Made by a program: the position numbers and the translations under genes. Shown here piece after piece: positions 1 to 6,299 of a DNA stretch of 8,874 bases. This stretch comes from Comamonadaceae bacterium. GTDB lineage: Bacteria; Pseudomonadota; Gammaproteobacteria; Burkholderiales; Burkholderiaceae_C. Below the pieces are notes generated by a model. It saw only the letters and a list, made by a program, of their open reading frames with translations. It did not search any database and was not told the DNA's origin. Within the stretch, counting starts at the first letter, position 1. Every line of letters starts with the position of its first letter. The stretch lies in NCBI GenBank assembly GCA_024642025.1, contig JAHEBY010000085.1:1-8874 (forward strand). The letters are read 5' to 3'.

Positions 1-1574
1 AGTGCCACTGATCTGTTTTGTCGCGCCGCAAAGGCAATAGCCAAATCGGTTCGCTCTTTGAGCAGGCTACGGCTCGCCAAACCGGTCAGGCTGTCCTGAT
101 TATTTTGGCGCTCAAGCTGCTCTTCGTATTGCTTGCGCTCGGTAATATCGTTGATAACGCCAACAAAATGGGTAGCAACGCCGTCTGGGTTTTTTACGGG
201 CGCAACCGTGAGGTCGTTCCAGAACAGGGAGCCATCCTTGCGGTGGTTCTGGAGTGTGGCACCGCCCTCACGACCTTCGTAAAGTGCGGACCTGATTTCC
301 TGCAAGCCCAGCTGGTCCACGTCGGTTCCCATGAAGAGACCAGCCTGCTTGCCAATAACCTCTGCCGCTGAATAGCCAGTGATGCGTTCAAAGGCGGGAT
401 TCACATAGGTCACGGTGAGATCTGGTGTCGTGTATTCAGCAATAAGAATGCCGTTGGCCGTTGCCTCTACCGCACGCTGGCTCAATCGCGCAGACTCTTC
501 ACTTGCGCGAAGTGCCGACACAGCACGCTGGCGATCTGCCTCGTGCGCAAAATTGGTCAACGCGAACGACGTGTCGGTCGCAATTTCGGTCACCAGGTCA
601 AGCAGTTGGTTATCAAAAAAATTCTTTTCAGCCGCAAACAGTGACACGCAGGCAACTGGTTTTTCATCGACTCTGAGCAAATAGCAGGCCGCCGACTGCA
701 ATCCACACTGCCGCAAATCGTCACTGATCGCGGCAATCCTCGTATCATTTTGCAAATCGTTGCTCAGGTACGGCCGCTGCGTAGCAAACACGATCTCTGA
801 AGGATCCCGTTTGGGGCCGCTACCAGTAGAAACCAGAGGCCCCAGCCGCGGGAGCCATGTCGGCTCGGCACCAGCACGGGCGACCGGTTCGATGCGACCG
901 GATGTCGGCTCAACCGACCCCACCCACACCATCGCCAATCCGCCGCGCTCAACGGCAACGCGACACAGTTCATGGAACAAGGCCTGCTGATTCGATGTAT
1001 GAACAATGGCCTGGTTGATTTCACTCAATGCCATGTAGAGCCTATTGAGCCGCAAGACCTGAAACTGTGCGGCGTTGAGCTCGGTAACACGCACCTCCAG
1101 TTCAGCACTGCGCTTCTCGAGTTTCTTGATCAATACCTCGTTGTATCGCTTGATGGTCGTCGACTCGCCTTCAGTGGGTTTGCGCACGGTGTCCGCCGAT
1201 TTAGATCGCATCTCCAGCAAGTGCTGGACGTGGGTCAAAAACGCGTCCGGCTCACTTGGTTTTATCAGGAAGGCGTCAGCGCCCATGTCAACCGCAAGCT
1301 TCTCATCTTTCGCCTCTGTATACGTTGCGGTATAAACCATGAAGGGCACCGTACTCAATACTGAATCTGCCTTCCACTCCCGCAAGAGCGTGTAACCGTC
1401 CATCACAGGCATCAACAGATCGCTGATGATCAGTTCAGGCAGATTTTGGCGGGCCATCGCAAGAGCTTGCGCGCCATGGTTGGCCTCATCAACCTTAAAT
1501 CCGTGGCCTTCCATCAATGCCCGCAGGACATAGCGGTTGTCAGCCCTGTCATCAACAATCAGCAAACGGGTCAT
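1..1574 (-). CDS. Response regulator: receiver-GAF-PAS-GGDEF protein, probable diguanylate cyclase (3' end beyond window)
   Basis: The ATG at 1574-1572 opens an uninterrupted frame of 524 codons that leaves the window at its left edge. Residues 1-122 form a receiver domain with acidic pair Asp8/Asp9, phospho-acceptor Asp52 (ISDLLMPVMDG), Thr82 and Lys105 (IKP). Residues about 138-170 are a charged, coiled-coil-like linker. Residues about 176-342 look like a GAF domain, and 361-482 form a PAS/PAC domain (GYSAAEVIGK, then VGVINDITERK). At 494-502 DSLTGLASR marks the start of a GGDEF domain, cut by the edge, so the catalytic GG(D/E)EF signature and any following EAL domain are not visible. The usual motif has Asn where this one has Ser501. 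The start overlaps the preceding receiver gene's TGA by one base (TGATG), and AGGGGG lies 9 bases upstream. Inferred role: the cyclic-di-GMP output arm of the adjacent kinase. The domain order is secure; catalytic activity cannot be judged. Confidence 0.9.
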   Translation of the reverse strand, partial: MTRLLIVDDRADNRYVLRALMEGHGFKVDEANHGAQALAMARQNLPELIISDLLMPVMDGYTLLREWKADSVLSTVPFMVYTATYTEAKDEKLAVDMGADAFLIKPSEPDAFLTHVQHLLEMRSKSADTVRKPTEGESTTIKRYNEVLIKKLEKRSAELEVRVTELNAAQFQVLRLNRLYMALSEINQAIVHTSNQQALFHELCRVAVERGGLAMVWVGSVEPTSGRIEPVARAGAEPTWLPRLGPLVSTGSGPKRDPSEIVFATQRPYLSNDLQNDTRIAAISDDLRQCGLQSAACYLLRVDEKPVACVSLFAAEKNFFDNQLLDLVTEIATDTSFALTNFAHEADRQRAVSALRASEESARLSQRAVEATANGILIAEYTTPDLTVTYVNPAFERITGYSAAEVIGKQAGLFMGTDVDQLGLQEIRSALYEGREGGATLQNHRKDGSLFWNDLTVAPVKNPDGVATHFVGVINDITERKQYEEQLERQNNQDSLTGLASRSLLKERTDLAIAFAARQNRSVA

Positions 1575-1951
1575 CAAGCCGTGCCCCCTATAAACTGCTC
1601 AATTTGCAATGCAAAAGTCTGCGGATCAATTGGCTTTTCAATGTAACCGTTGCAGCCTTCTGCGATGCAGCGCTCCCGATCACCAGGCATGGCGTAGGAC
1701 GTGACCGCGATAATGGGCATGCTGGCCAGCGTCGCATCGCTACGAATGGCCCGCGCCACCGAATAGCCATCCATGCCGGGGAGCTGTATATCCAGCAAAA
1801 CCAATGCTGGCCTGATTTCCCTGGCCAGTGCCACACCCGCAGCACCATCATGGGCAGGAACCGTCTCCCATCCCCGCGCTTGCAACAAAAACGTAGCAAG
1901 ATAACGATTCTGCGCGTTATCTTCTATCAGCAGGATGCGTCGATTTATCAT
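1574..1951 (-). CDS. Single-domain response regulator (DivK/CheY-like receiver)
   Basis: A 125-residue protein that is only a receiver domain, the standard length for a stand-alone receiver. Acidic pocket Glu10/Asp11, phospho-acceptor Asp54 (LLDIQLPGMDGYSV), Thr84 (AVTSYAMPGDRE) and Lys106 (YIEKPI) are all present, so it should accept phosphate. The segment from Thr84 to Pro107 resembles DivK and the receivers of hybrid kinases more than flagellar CheY. There is no DNA-binding or enzymatic output domain, so it would act by protein contact or as a phosphate sink or shuttle. Its ATG overlaps the kinase stop in an ATGA tetranucleotide, with a GAGGG ribosome-binding site inside the kinase coding end, and its own TGA shares one base with the next ATG. 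This arrangement strongly suggests translational coupling and stoichiometric production with both neighbours. The kinase has no receiver of its own, so this protein probably fills that position in trans. Confidence 0.93.
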   Translation of the reverse strand: MINRRILLIEDNAQNRYLATFLLQARGWETVPAHDGAAGVALAREIRPALVLLDIQLPGMDGYSVARAIRSDATLASMPIIAVTSYAMPGDRERCIAEGCNGYIEKPIDPQTFALQIEQFIGGTA

Positions 1952-4944
1952 ATCTCGGGGCCCTCTTCTGGCAAAGTTACCGTGAATGTGCTGCCCAAGT
2001 TGGGTTTGCTGCGAACACCAATATCTCCCCCCATGCGGTGAGCCAGGCGCCGGGAAATCACAAGGCCCAAACCAGTACCCTCATGCTGACGGGAGAGGCT
2101 GGAGTCAATCTGGCTGAAGGGTCGAAAAAGCATGGGCAAATCGTCGGGCCTGATACCAATACCTGTATCGACCACCGCAAATTTGATGGCTCTGCGAGGC
2201 GTCGGGTCAGAGTCAGTCTGGAAATCGTCTAACCTTTCCACCGTCAGGCGGACAGACCCTTTTTCGGTGAACTTGATGGCGTTACCAAGCAGATTAAACA
2301 ATATTTGCTCCACCCGCCGTTCGTCACCAACCATCTCTTTCACCTCAGGTGAAATCTGACATGACATGGCCAAGCCTTTGGCATGTGCAATCGGCGTGAC
2401 GATTCCCACAACTTTTTGAACGGACTTGGCAAGGTCAAATCGTCGCTGGGACAGGGTGAGAGCGCCGGCTTCAATTTTGGATATATCCAGTACATCATTG
2501 ATCAGTGCCAGCAAGTGTCTGGAACTGTCGCGCACCATCCCCAACTGCTTGCTTTGCTCTGGGGTCAGTGGCCCGGCAAGCCCCTGCAGAATGATTCCCG
2601 TAAAACCAATGATTGAGTTCAGCGGCGTGCGCAATTCATGGCTCATGGTCGCCAGGAAAGATGATTTGGTCAGGTTGGCCGATTCAGCGGCCAGCTTTGA
2701 ATCAATGAGGGCCATTTCGGCCGCGCGCTGATCTGTAACATCTTCGACAACCCCCACTACGCCCTTGCCAATGTCCAGTGGATCGAGCAGGCGTGAGGTC
2801 GTTCGGGTCCAGAAACGGGTACCGTCCTTTCGCATGACTTCCTGGTCATTTTGGTGGGCGGCCCCGCTCCTGATCTGTTCATTGAAGGATTTTGCGCGCT
2901 TGTCGTAGGCCACTTGATCCGGGTAAACGACCCGCGTCGGCAAACCAATCATTTCACCCGGGCCATATCCGAACATCTCTTCCATCGACCGATTGACGCG
3001 ACGAAAGGCCTTCCCTTTGATCAACGCGATGCCGAGCTTGGACGCTTCAAAAATCGCACTTTGTTCTTCCCCGGCTTCAAGGTTGGCTGCTTCAGCGGCT
3101 TTCATTGCTGAAATGTCGACAATCGTCCCTACCACACCGCCTGGAGAGCCATCAGAATGGGTAATTGTCTGGACCGAGTACAGGGTTGGATATTGGCGAT
3201 CATCGGCAAGACGCACAGTGTCTTCGCGCCGCAGGGACCCGCCGCGCGCCAACAATGCCTTTTGTTCGGCACAGTATGCCGCCTGTTCTTTGTCAGTGAT
3301 GTGCTTGGCGGGCAGGCGCGTCTTCCCGACAATGTCCGCGCGCTTGACGTCAAACGTCCTTTCATAAGCCGTGTTGCAACCCAGAAACTCAAGCTTCGAG
3401 TTTTTATAGAAGATCGGGTCCGGAATATGGTCAATGATGGCTTGCAATGAGTGCGCCAGCTCCTCTACGCCTCGGGTGCGCTCAATCACCCGCTCCTCGA
3501 GCTCGTGCGAGTGAGCAACTTCAGATGCATACAGACGGCGGTTGTCAATGGTCAGGGCGATCGCGTTACAGGCATCTGCCAACATATCGAGCGTCGGCCC
3601 TTCATGCTCCGTCTGATAAGAGTACAGACACAACAAACCCAATACGCGCTCGTTTACCGCCAGCAAAAAGTAGGCATGGCGTTTGCATCCCGCCAATATC
3701 TTCGCCGCAACCGGGTCCACCATCTCCAAATGACTTAATCCACCGCCAACCAGTCGCGCCGAGACGTCCGGGCACACGGTGCGGCACAACAACTCGTCAT
3801 CTACCGCCAGCGCAAATCGCGAATCCCGCGGCTCCTTGGCGCCCACAGTGAATAGGCCGGATACCTCATCTTTGACGCACAGGACCGCACATTCACTTCC
3901 GCTCAACAATAGCGCGCCCTGAACTGCCTCGTCCATCACGGCAGTCACGTCCTGATGCGAACCCGTCGCACGAAGCATCCGGTTGATCGCTACAACGTCA
4001 ATGCTGCGTTGCAGAATATGCTTGGTTTTTTTCGAAACCTGTCGCTTCAGCGTAAAAACCCAAAGTGCGCTGAGCGTGAAGAGCGCCAAACTCGCACCCG
4101 CAACAGGCAGCAGCCACGATGGCGTGGAAGGGTTTACCTCGTCAATGCCCCATTTTTTAAGTGCGGTGTAATAAACCGAATCTGAAGTGGCCCGCATTTC
4201 CTTGAGATTTTTGTCCAGCGTCCAAAGCAGTGCTGGAGGCGGATTCCTGGGCGCTGCGAAATATTGCTCTGTGGGCAGCAGTGAAATGCCTGAATCCTGC
4301 AGACCAAAGCGCTGGTAGTTTCTCTGGCCATAAAAACGGTTGCTGATGACTGCATCCGCCTTGCCATCAGCCACGCCTTGAAACGCTTCTTCATAGTCTT
4401 TAAAAACAACCGGCTGGACGGTTGCGGCCATCTCTGCCGACATCTCGGTAAGGATGTTGATCTGCGCTGCCCCAGCTATTGTCGCGATTCGCTTGCCATC
4501 TAAATCTCGGGTGGCGCGGGCTTGAAAACCACTGGAGGTGTAGATTTGGTTCCAGCTACTGATCACGGGGATCAGATGGAAATAGTAGATCTCGTCGCGC
4601 TCGGAAGTACGTTGCAAACCGGGCAGCAAGTCAATTTCACCTTTTTCAAGCCTGTCCAGGCCTTCCTGCAAGGTTCCCGGAACGTATTGCAGAGACCAAC
4701 CCTCCCGCTTGGCAATCGCATCCAGAATGTCAATGTAAAAGCCGTTTGGAACGCCTGGAAAATTGATTGATTGCAGAGGGAGGTTGTCGAACACGCCTAC
4801 CCGCACATTCAGGAGTAGCAATTTTTCGACACCGATAACTTCTGGTCCCGCTTCTGGCTCCGCCGCCATGGAAGGGCTCGCCGCGAACATCGAGAGGGCG
4901 CCCGCCAAAAGCAGGCAAATCAACCGGGGAAGAGTCGTTTTCAC
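1948..4944 (-). CDS. Membrane sensor histidine kinase with periplasmic solute-binding domain, GAF and two PAS domains
   Basis: A 998-residue inner-membrane kinase. Residues 1-27 are a signal peptide (hydrophobic LICLLLAGALSMFAA, likely cut after SMA). Residues about 45-268 are a family-3 periplasmic solute-binding (Venus-flytrap) domain of the BvgS sensor type, with ligand-type Arg116 in RTSERDE. One membrane span lies at about 277-298, GAF at about 325-470, a coiled coil at 471-500, PAS1 at about 501-618 and PAS2 at about 627-743. HisKA occupies about 759-825 with phospho-acceptor His769 (MSHELRTPLN). HATPase_c occupies about 870-992 with N box Asn888 (NLLGNAIKF), G1 DTGIG at 926-930 and G2 GTGLGL at 956-961. 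There is no receiver or HPt domain, unlike BvgS. The start is GTG at 4944-4942, chosen because it sits directly before the signal peptide with AGGA 10 bases upstream. The stop overlaps the receiver gene (ATGA). The ligand cannot be named from sequence; a small amino-acid-like or carboxylate compound is plausible. Confidence 0.95.
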   Translation of the reverse strand: MKTTLPRLICLLLAGALSMFAASPSMAAEPEAGPEVIGVEKLLLLNVRVGVFDNLPLQSINFPGVPNGFYIDILDAIAKREGWSLQYVPGTLQEGLDRLEKGEIDLLPGLQRTSERDEIYYFHLIPVISSWNQIYTSSGFQARATRDLDGKRIATIAGAAQINILTEMSAEMAATVQPVVFKDYEEAFQGVADGKADAVISNRFYGQRNYQRFGLQDSGISLLPTEQYFAAPRNPPPALLWTLDKNLKEMRATSDSVYYTALKKWGIDEVNPSTPSWLLPVAGASLALFTLSALWVFTLKRQVSKKTKHILQRSIDVVAINRMLRATGSHQDVTAVMDEAVQGALLLSGSECAVLCVKDEVSGLFTVGAKEPRDSRFALAVDDELLCRTVCPDVSARLVGGGLSHLEMVDPVAAKILAGCKRHAYFLLAVNERVLGLLCLYSYQTEHEGPTLDMLADACNAIALTIDNRRLYASEVAHSHELEERVIERTRGVEELAHSLQAIIDHIPDPIFYKNSKLEFLGCNTAYERTFDVKRADIVGKTRLPAKHITDKEQAAYCAEQKALLARGGSLRREDTVRLADDRQYPTLYSVQTITHSDGSPGGVVGTIVDISAMKAAEAANLEAGEEQSAIFEASKLGIALIKGKAFRRVNRSMEEMFGYGPGEMIGLPTRVVYPDQVAYDKRAKSFNEQIRSGAAHQNDQEVMRKDGTRFWTRTTSRLLDPLDIGKGVVGVVEDVTDQRAAEMALIDSKLAAESANLTKSSFLATMSHELRTPLNSIIGFTGIILQGLAGPLTPEQSKQLGMVRDSSRHLLALINDVLDISKIEAGALTLSQRRFDLAKSVQKVVGIVTPIAHAKGLAMSCQISPEVKEMVGDERRVEQILFNLLGNAIKFTEKGSVRLTVERLDDFQTDSDPTPRRAIKFAVVDTGIGIRPDDLPMLFRPFSQIDSSLSRQHEGTGLGLVISRRLAHRMGGDIGVRSKPNLGSTFTVTLPEEGPEI

Positions 4945-4954
4945 GCCACTCGCG

Positions 4955-4958
4955 TCCT
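4955..4958 (-). promoter_or_regulatory. Ribosome-binding site for the kinase GTG start
   Basis: AGGA on the minus strand lies 10 bases before the GTG at 4944. No ATG start near this position would keep the signal peptide, so this weak but correctly placed site supports the GTG. It sits in the 21-base gap after the rlmB stop. Confidence 0.5.
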
Positions 4959-4965
4959 AAGCCAC

Positions 4966-5739
4966 TCAGACCGCACTGCGCTGTCGAACCGCCTCAAATA
5001 GACACACACCACTGGCCACAGAAACGTTCAGGCTCTCTACTGCTCCTCGCATCGGAATGCTGATGAGCTCGTCGCATGTTCTTGCCGTGAGCTGACGCAT
5101 GCCGGAGCCCTCAGCACCCAACACCAGTGCAACCGGACCCTTCAAATCTGCTTGATAGAGCGTTTTTTCCGCCGCATCGCTGGTTCCCACAATCCAGATG
5201 TTCCGTTCTTTGAGCTCACCCAAGGTCCGAGCCAGATTGGTGACCATGAAATACGGTACGGTCTCGGCCGCACCGCTTGCGACCTTTGCCACGGTCGCAT
5301 TAATACCTGCCGCATGGTCTTTGGGTGCGATCACTGCATGAACGCCCGCGCCGTCGGCTACCCGCAAGCAAGCACCAAGATTGTGCGGATCGGTGATGCC
5401 ATCCAGCACCAGGATCAGCGGGTTTTGGCGTTTCTCAACCGTAACGTCTTCGTTGGCAGCTTCCAGGCTTTCCAGCAATTCATCCAGCGAATGTGCCTGG
5501 GCAAGCTCTTTGACGCGAGCGGCAACGCCCTGGTGACCATGACCGCCGCACAGACGGGAAAGACGCTCGCCATCAGACTCCACCGGGCGAACGCCTGACT
5601 CATTGGCCCGGTCAATAAAAGACCGCATACGCGCATCACGCCGGCTGGAGTCGTAATAGAGCTCAATGATGGAATTCGGCGCGGTTTTGAGGCGAACGCC
5701 CAAGGCATGAAAACCAAACAGAATTTTGGAAGATGACAT
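4966..5739 (-). CDS. rlmB: 23S rRNA (guanosine(2251)-2'-O)-methyltransferase RlmB
   Basis: A 257-residue SpoU/TrmH-family (SPOUT) enzyme that uses S-adenosylmethionine to methylate the 2'-hydroxyl of G2251 in the peptidyl-transferase P loop of 23S rRNA; cytoplasmic. The N-terminal RNA-binding domain (about 3-75: LFGFHALG to HQGVAARV) and the C-terminal knotted domain (about 105-257) both match E. coli RlmB, which I recall at 243 residues. Motif 1 is DPHNLGACLRVADGAG with Asn120 and Arg126, motif 2 is LVLGAEGSGM with Glu210, and motif 3 is ISIPMRGAVESLNVSVASG with Asn238. The linker between domains is somewhat longer than in E. coli. I chose the ATG at 5739. The TTG immediately upstream would add one Met, and neither has a clear Shine-Dalgarno sequence. 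It is followed after 21 bases by the kinase gene, so a shared transcript is likely. The identification is firm. Confidence 0.97.
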   Translation of the reverse strand: MSSSKILFGFHALGVRLKTAPNSIIELYYDSSRRDARMRSFIDRANESGVRPVESDGERLSRLCGGHGHQGVAARVKELAQAHSLDELLESLEAANEDVTVEKRQNPLILVLDGITDPHNLGACLRVADGAGVHAVIAPKDHAAGINATVAKVASGAAETVPYFMVTNLARTLGELKERNIWIVGTSDAAEKTLYQADLKGPVALVLGAEGSGMRQLTARTCDELISIPMRGAVESLNVSVASGVCLFEAVRQRSAV

Positions 5740-5747
5740 CAAAATAC

Positions 5748-5771
5748 CAGTTCAACTGCCAATTCAACTTC
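5748..5771. repeat. Two-copy 12-base tandem repeat before rlmB
   Basis: Bases 5748-5759 and 5760-5771 are adjacent copies matching at 10 of 12 positions (CAGTTCAACTGC and CAATTCAACTTC). They end 9 bases upstream of the rlmB ATG, where a ribosome-binding site would be expected but is not obvious. The repeat may be chance or a leader element. Confidence 0.5.
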
Positions 5772-5777
5772 CAGATT

Positions 5778-5794
5778 GCTACTCTTTACGTAGC
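5778..5794 (-). promoter_or_regulatory. Small inverted repeat in the rlmB leader
   Basis: GCTAC and GTAGC arms of 5 bases around a 7-base loop lie about 40 bases upstream of the rlmB start. No run of T follows on the minus strand, so it is not a standard terminator. It could fold in the leader transcript, but the stem is short and could be chance. Confidence 0.25.
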
Positions 5795-5829
5795 TAGAAA
5801 CGCTTATTGGACGGGGGCTAGTTGCCAAA

Positions 5830-5835
5830 ATTATA
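5830..5835 (-). promoter_or_regulatory. Candidate -10 box (TATAAT) for rlmB and the signalling genes
   Basis: A perfect TATAAT on the minus strand sits in an AT-rich patch about 90 bases upstream of the rlmB start and just after the stop of the preceding gene. No good -35 hexamer is found at 16-18 bases; the nearest TTG-type hexamer (TTGCGC) is about 20 bases away and lies in the end of the upstream gene. It is the best promoter candidate in the window, but unproven. Confidence 0.35.
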
Positions 5836-5852
5836 TTAAAATCCCCAGTTTT

Positions 5853-6260
5853 CTAGCGCAAACCACCCTTGTATTTGGCCATCATGCGGGCACGCATTTC
5901 CGCTTCTGTCAGCTCTGAGGCGTCTTTTGGCGTTGCCGAGTCAGGCGCGGCCGGCGCGCGAGAAGGCGCCGGCGTTGACACCAGCGCGTCCAGCCCGGCG
6001 CGTTCAGTGTCTTGAAAGCTGCTATTGCGTGGCCCAAACATTTTTGAGTTGACATAGGCGGCGTATTCACGAAGGCGAGGTTCCTTGCTGGTGCCCGCCA
6101 GTTCAAGCACCTCGCGGGCATAGGCCAGGTCGTGTAAAAAGTGGGAAACGTCAAGCGAACGCGCAAATTCCCGGCGCATGGGAACCACCATGCGAACCAG
6201 GTAGTTCATCAGATCACTATCTTGGAAGTCGGACGGCGGCAGCGTGTTGTTACTTACCAT
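5853..6260 (-). CDS. Hypothetical protein downstream of amt
   Basis: A 135-residue soluble protein (about 15 kDa) that I do not recognise. No signal peptide or membrane span is visible. Residues about 14-80 are likely helical, with conserved-looking hydrophobic and basic positions (LMNYLVRMVVPMRREFARSL, then FLHDLAYAREVLELAG). Residues about 92-115 are a Pro/Ala/Ser-rich, probably disordered linker, and the end is a short charged helix (ELTEAEMRARMMAKYKGG). Codon use matches its neighbours, and the frame is intact from ATG to TAG, which supports a real gene. The ATG at 6260 lacks a clear Shine-Dalgarno sequence, and a TAG seven codons upstream limits any longer reading. It begins 39 bases after the amt stop and is probably on the same transcript, but that alone does not assign a function in ammonium uptake. 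Confidence 0.75.
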   Translation of the reverse strand: MVSNNTLPPSDFQDSDLMNYLVRMVVPMRREFARSLDVSHFLHDLAYAREVLELAGTSKEPRLREYAAYVNSKMFGPRNSSFQDTERAGLDALVSTPAPSRAPAAPDSATPKDASELTEAEMRARMMAKYKGGLR

Positions 6261-6275
6261 AATCAGATGCCAATC

Positions 6276-6289
6276 TGGCTAGCAAGCCA
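6276..6289 (-). promoter_or_regulatory. Hairpin in the amt-hypothetical gene spacer
   Basis: Perfect 5-base arms TGGCT and AGCCA flank a 4-base loop within the 39-base gap between amt and the next start. On the minus strand no T run follows the stem, so a Rho-independent terminator is not supported. It ends about 15 bases before the downstream ATG and could affect its translation or mRNA decay. Confidence 0.35.
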
Positions 6290-6299
6290 AAAGTTGAGG

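Noticed and set aside
18..371. 117-codon plus-strand frame at the left edge
   Set aside because: It is antisense to the PAS and GGDEF coding region, which is continuous on the minus strand from 1574 to the edge.
1517..2041. 174-codon plus-strand frame across the receiver gene
   Set aside because: It overlaps three solid minus-strand features in antisense, has no ribosome-binding site that I can defend, and its composition is typical of a shadow frame.
3447..3851. 134-codon plus-strand frame with many Arg, Pro and Ser residues
   Set aside because: It is antisense to the GAF and PAS region of the kinase, which is continuous and well supported.
6276..6289. Rho-independent terminator after amt
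   Set aside because: The hairpin is real but only 5 base pairs, and no T run follows it on the transcribed strand.
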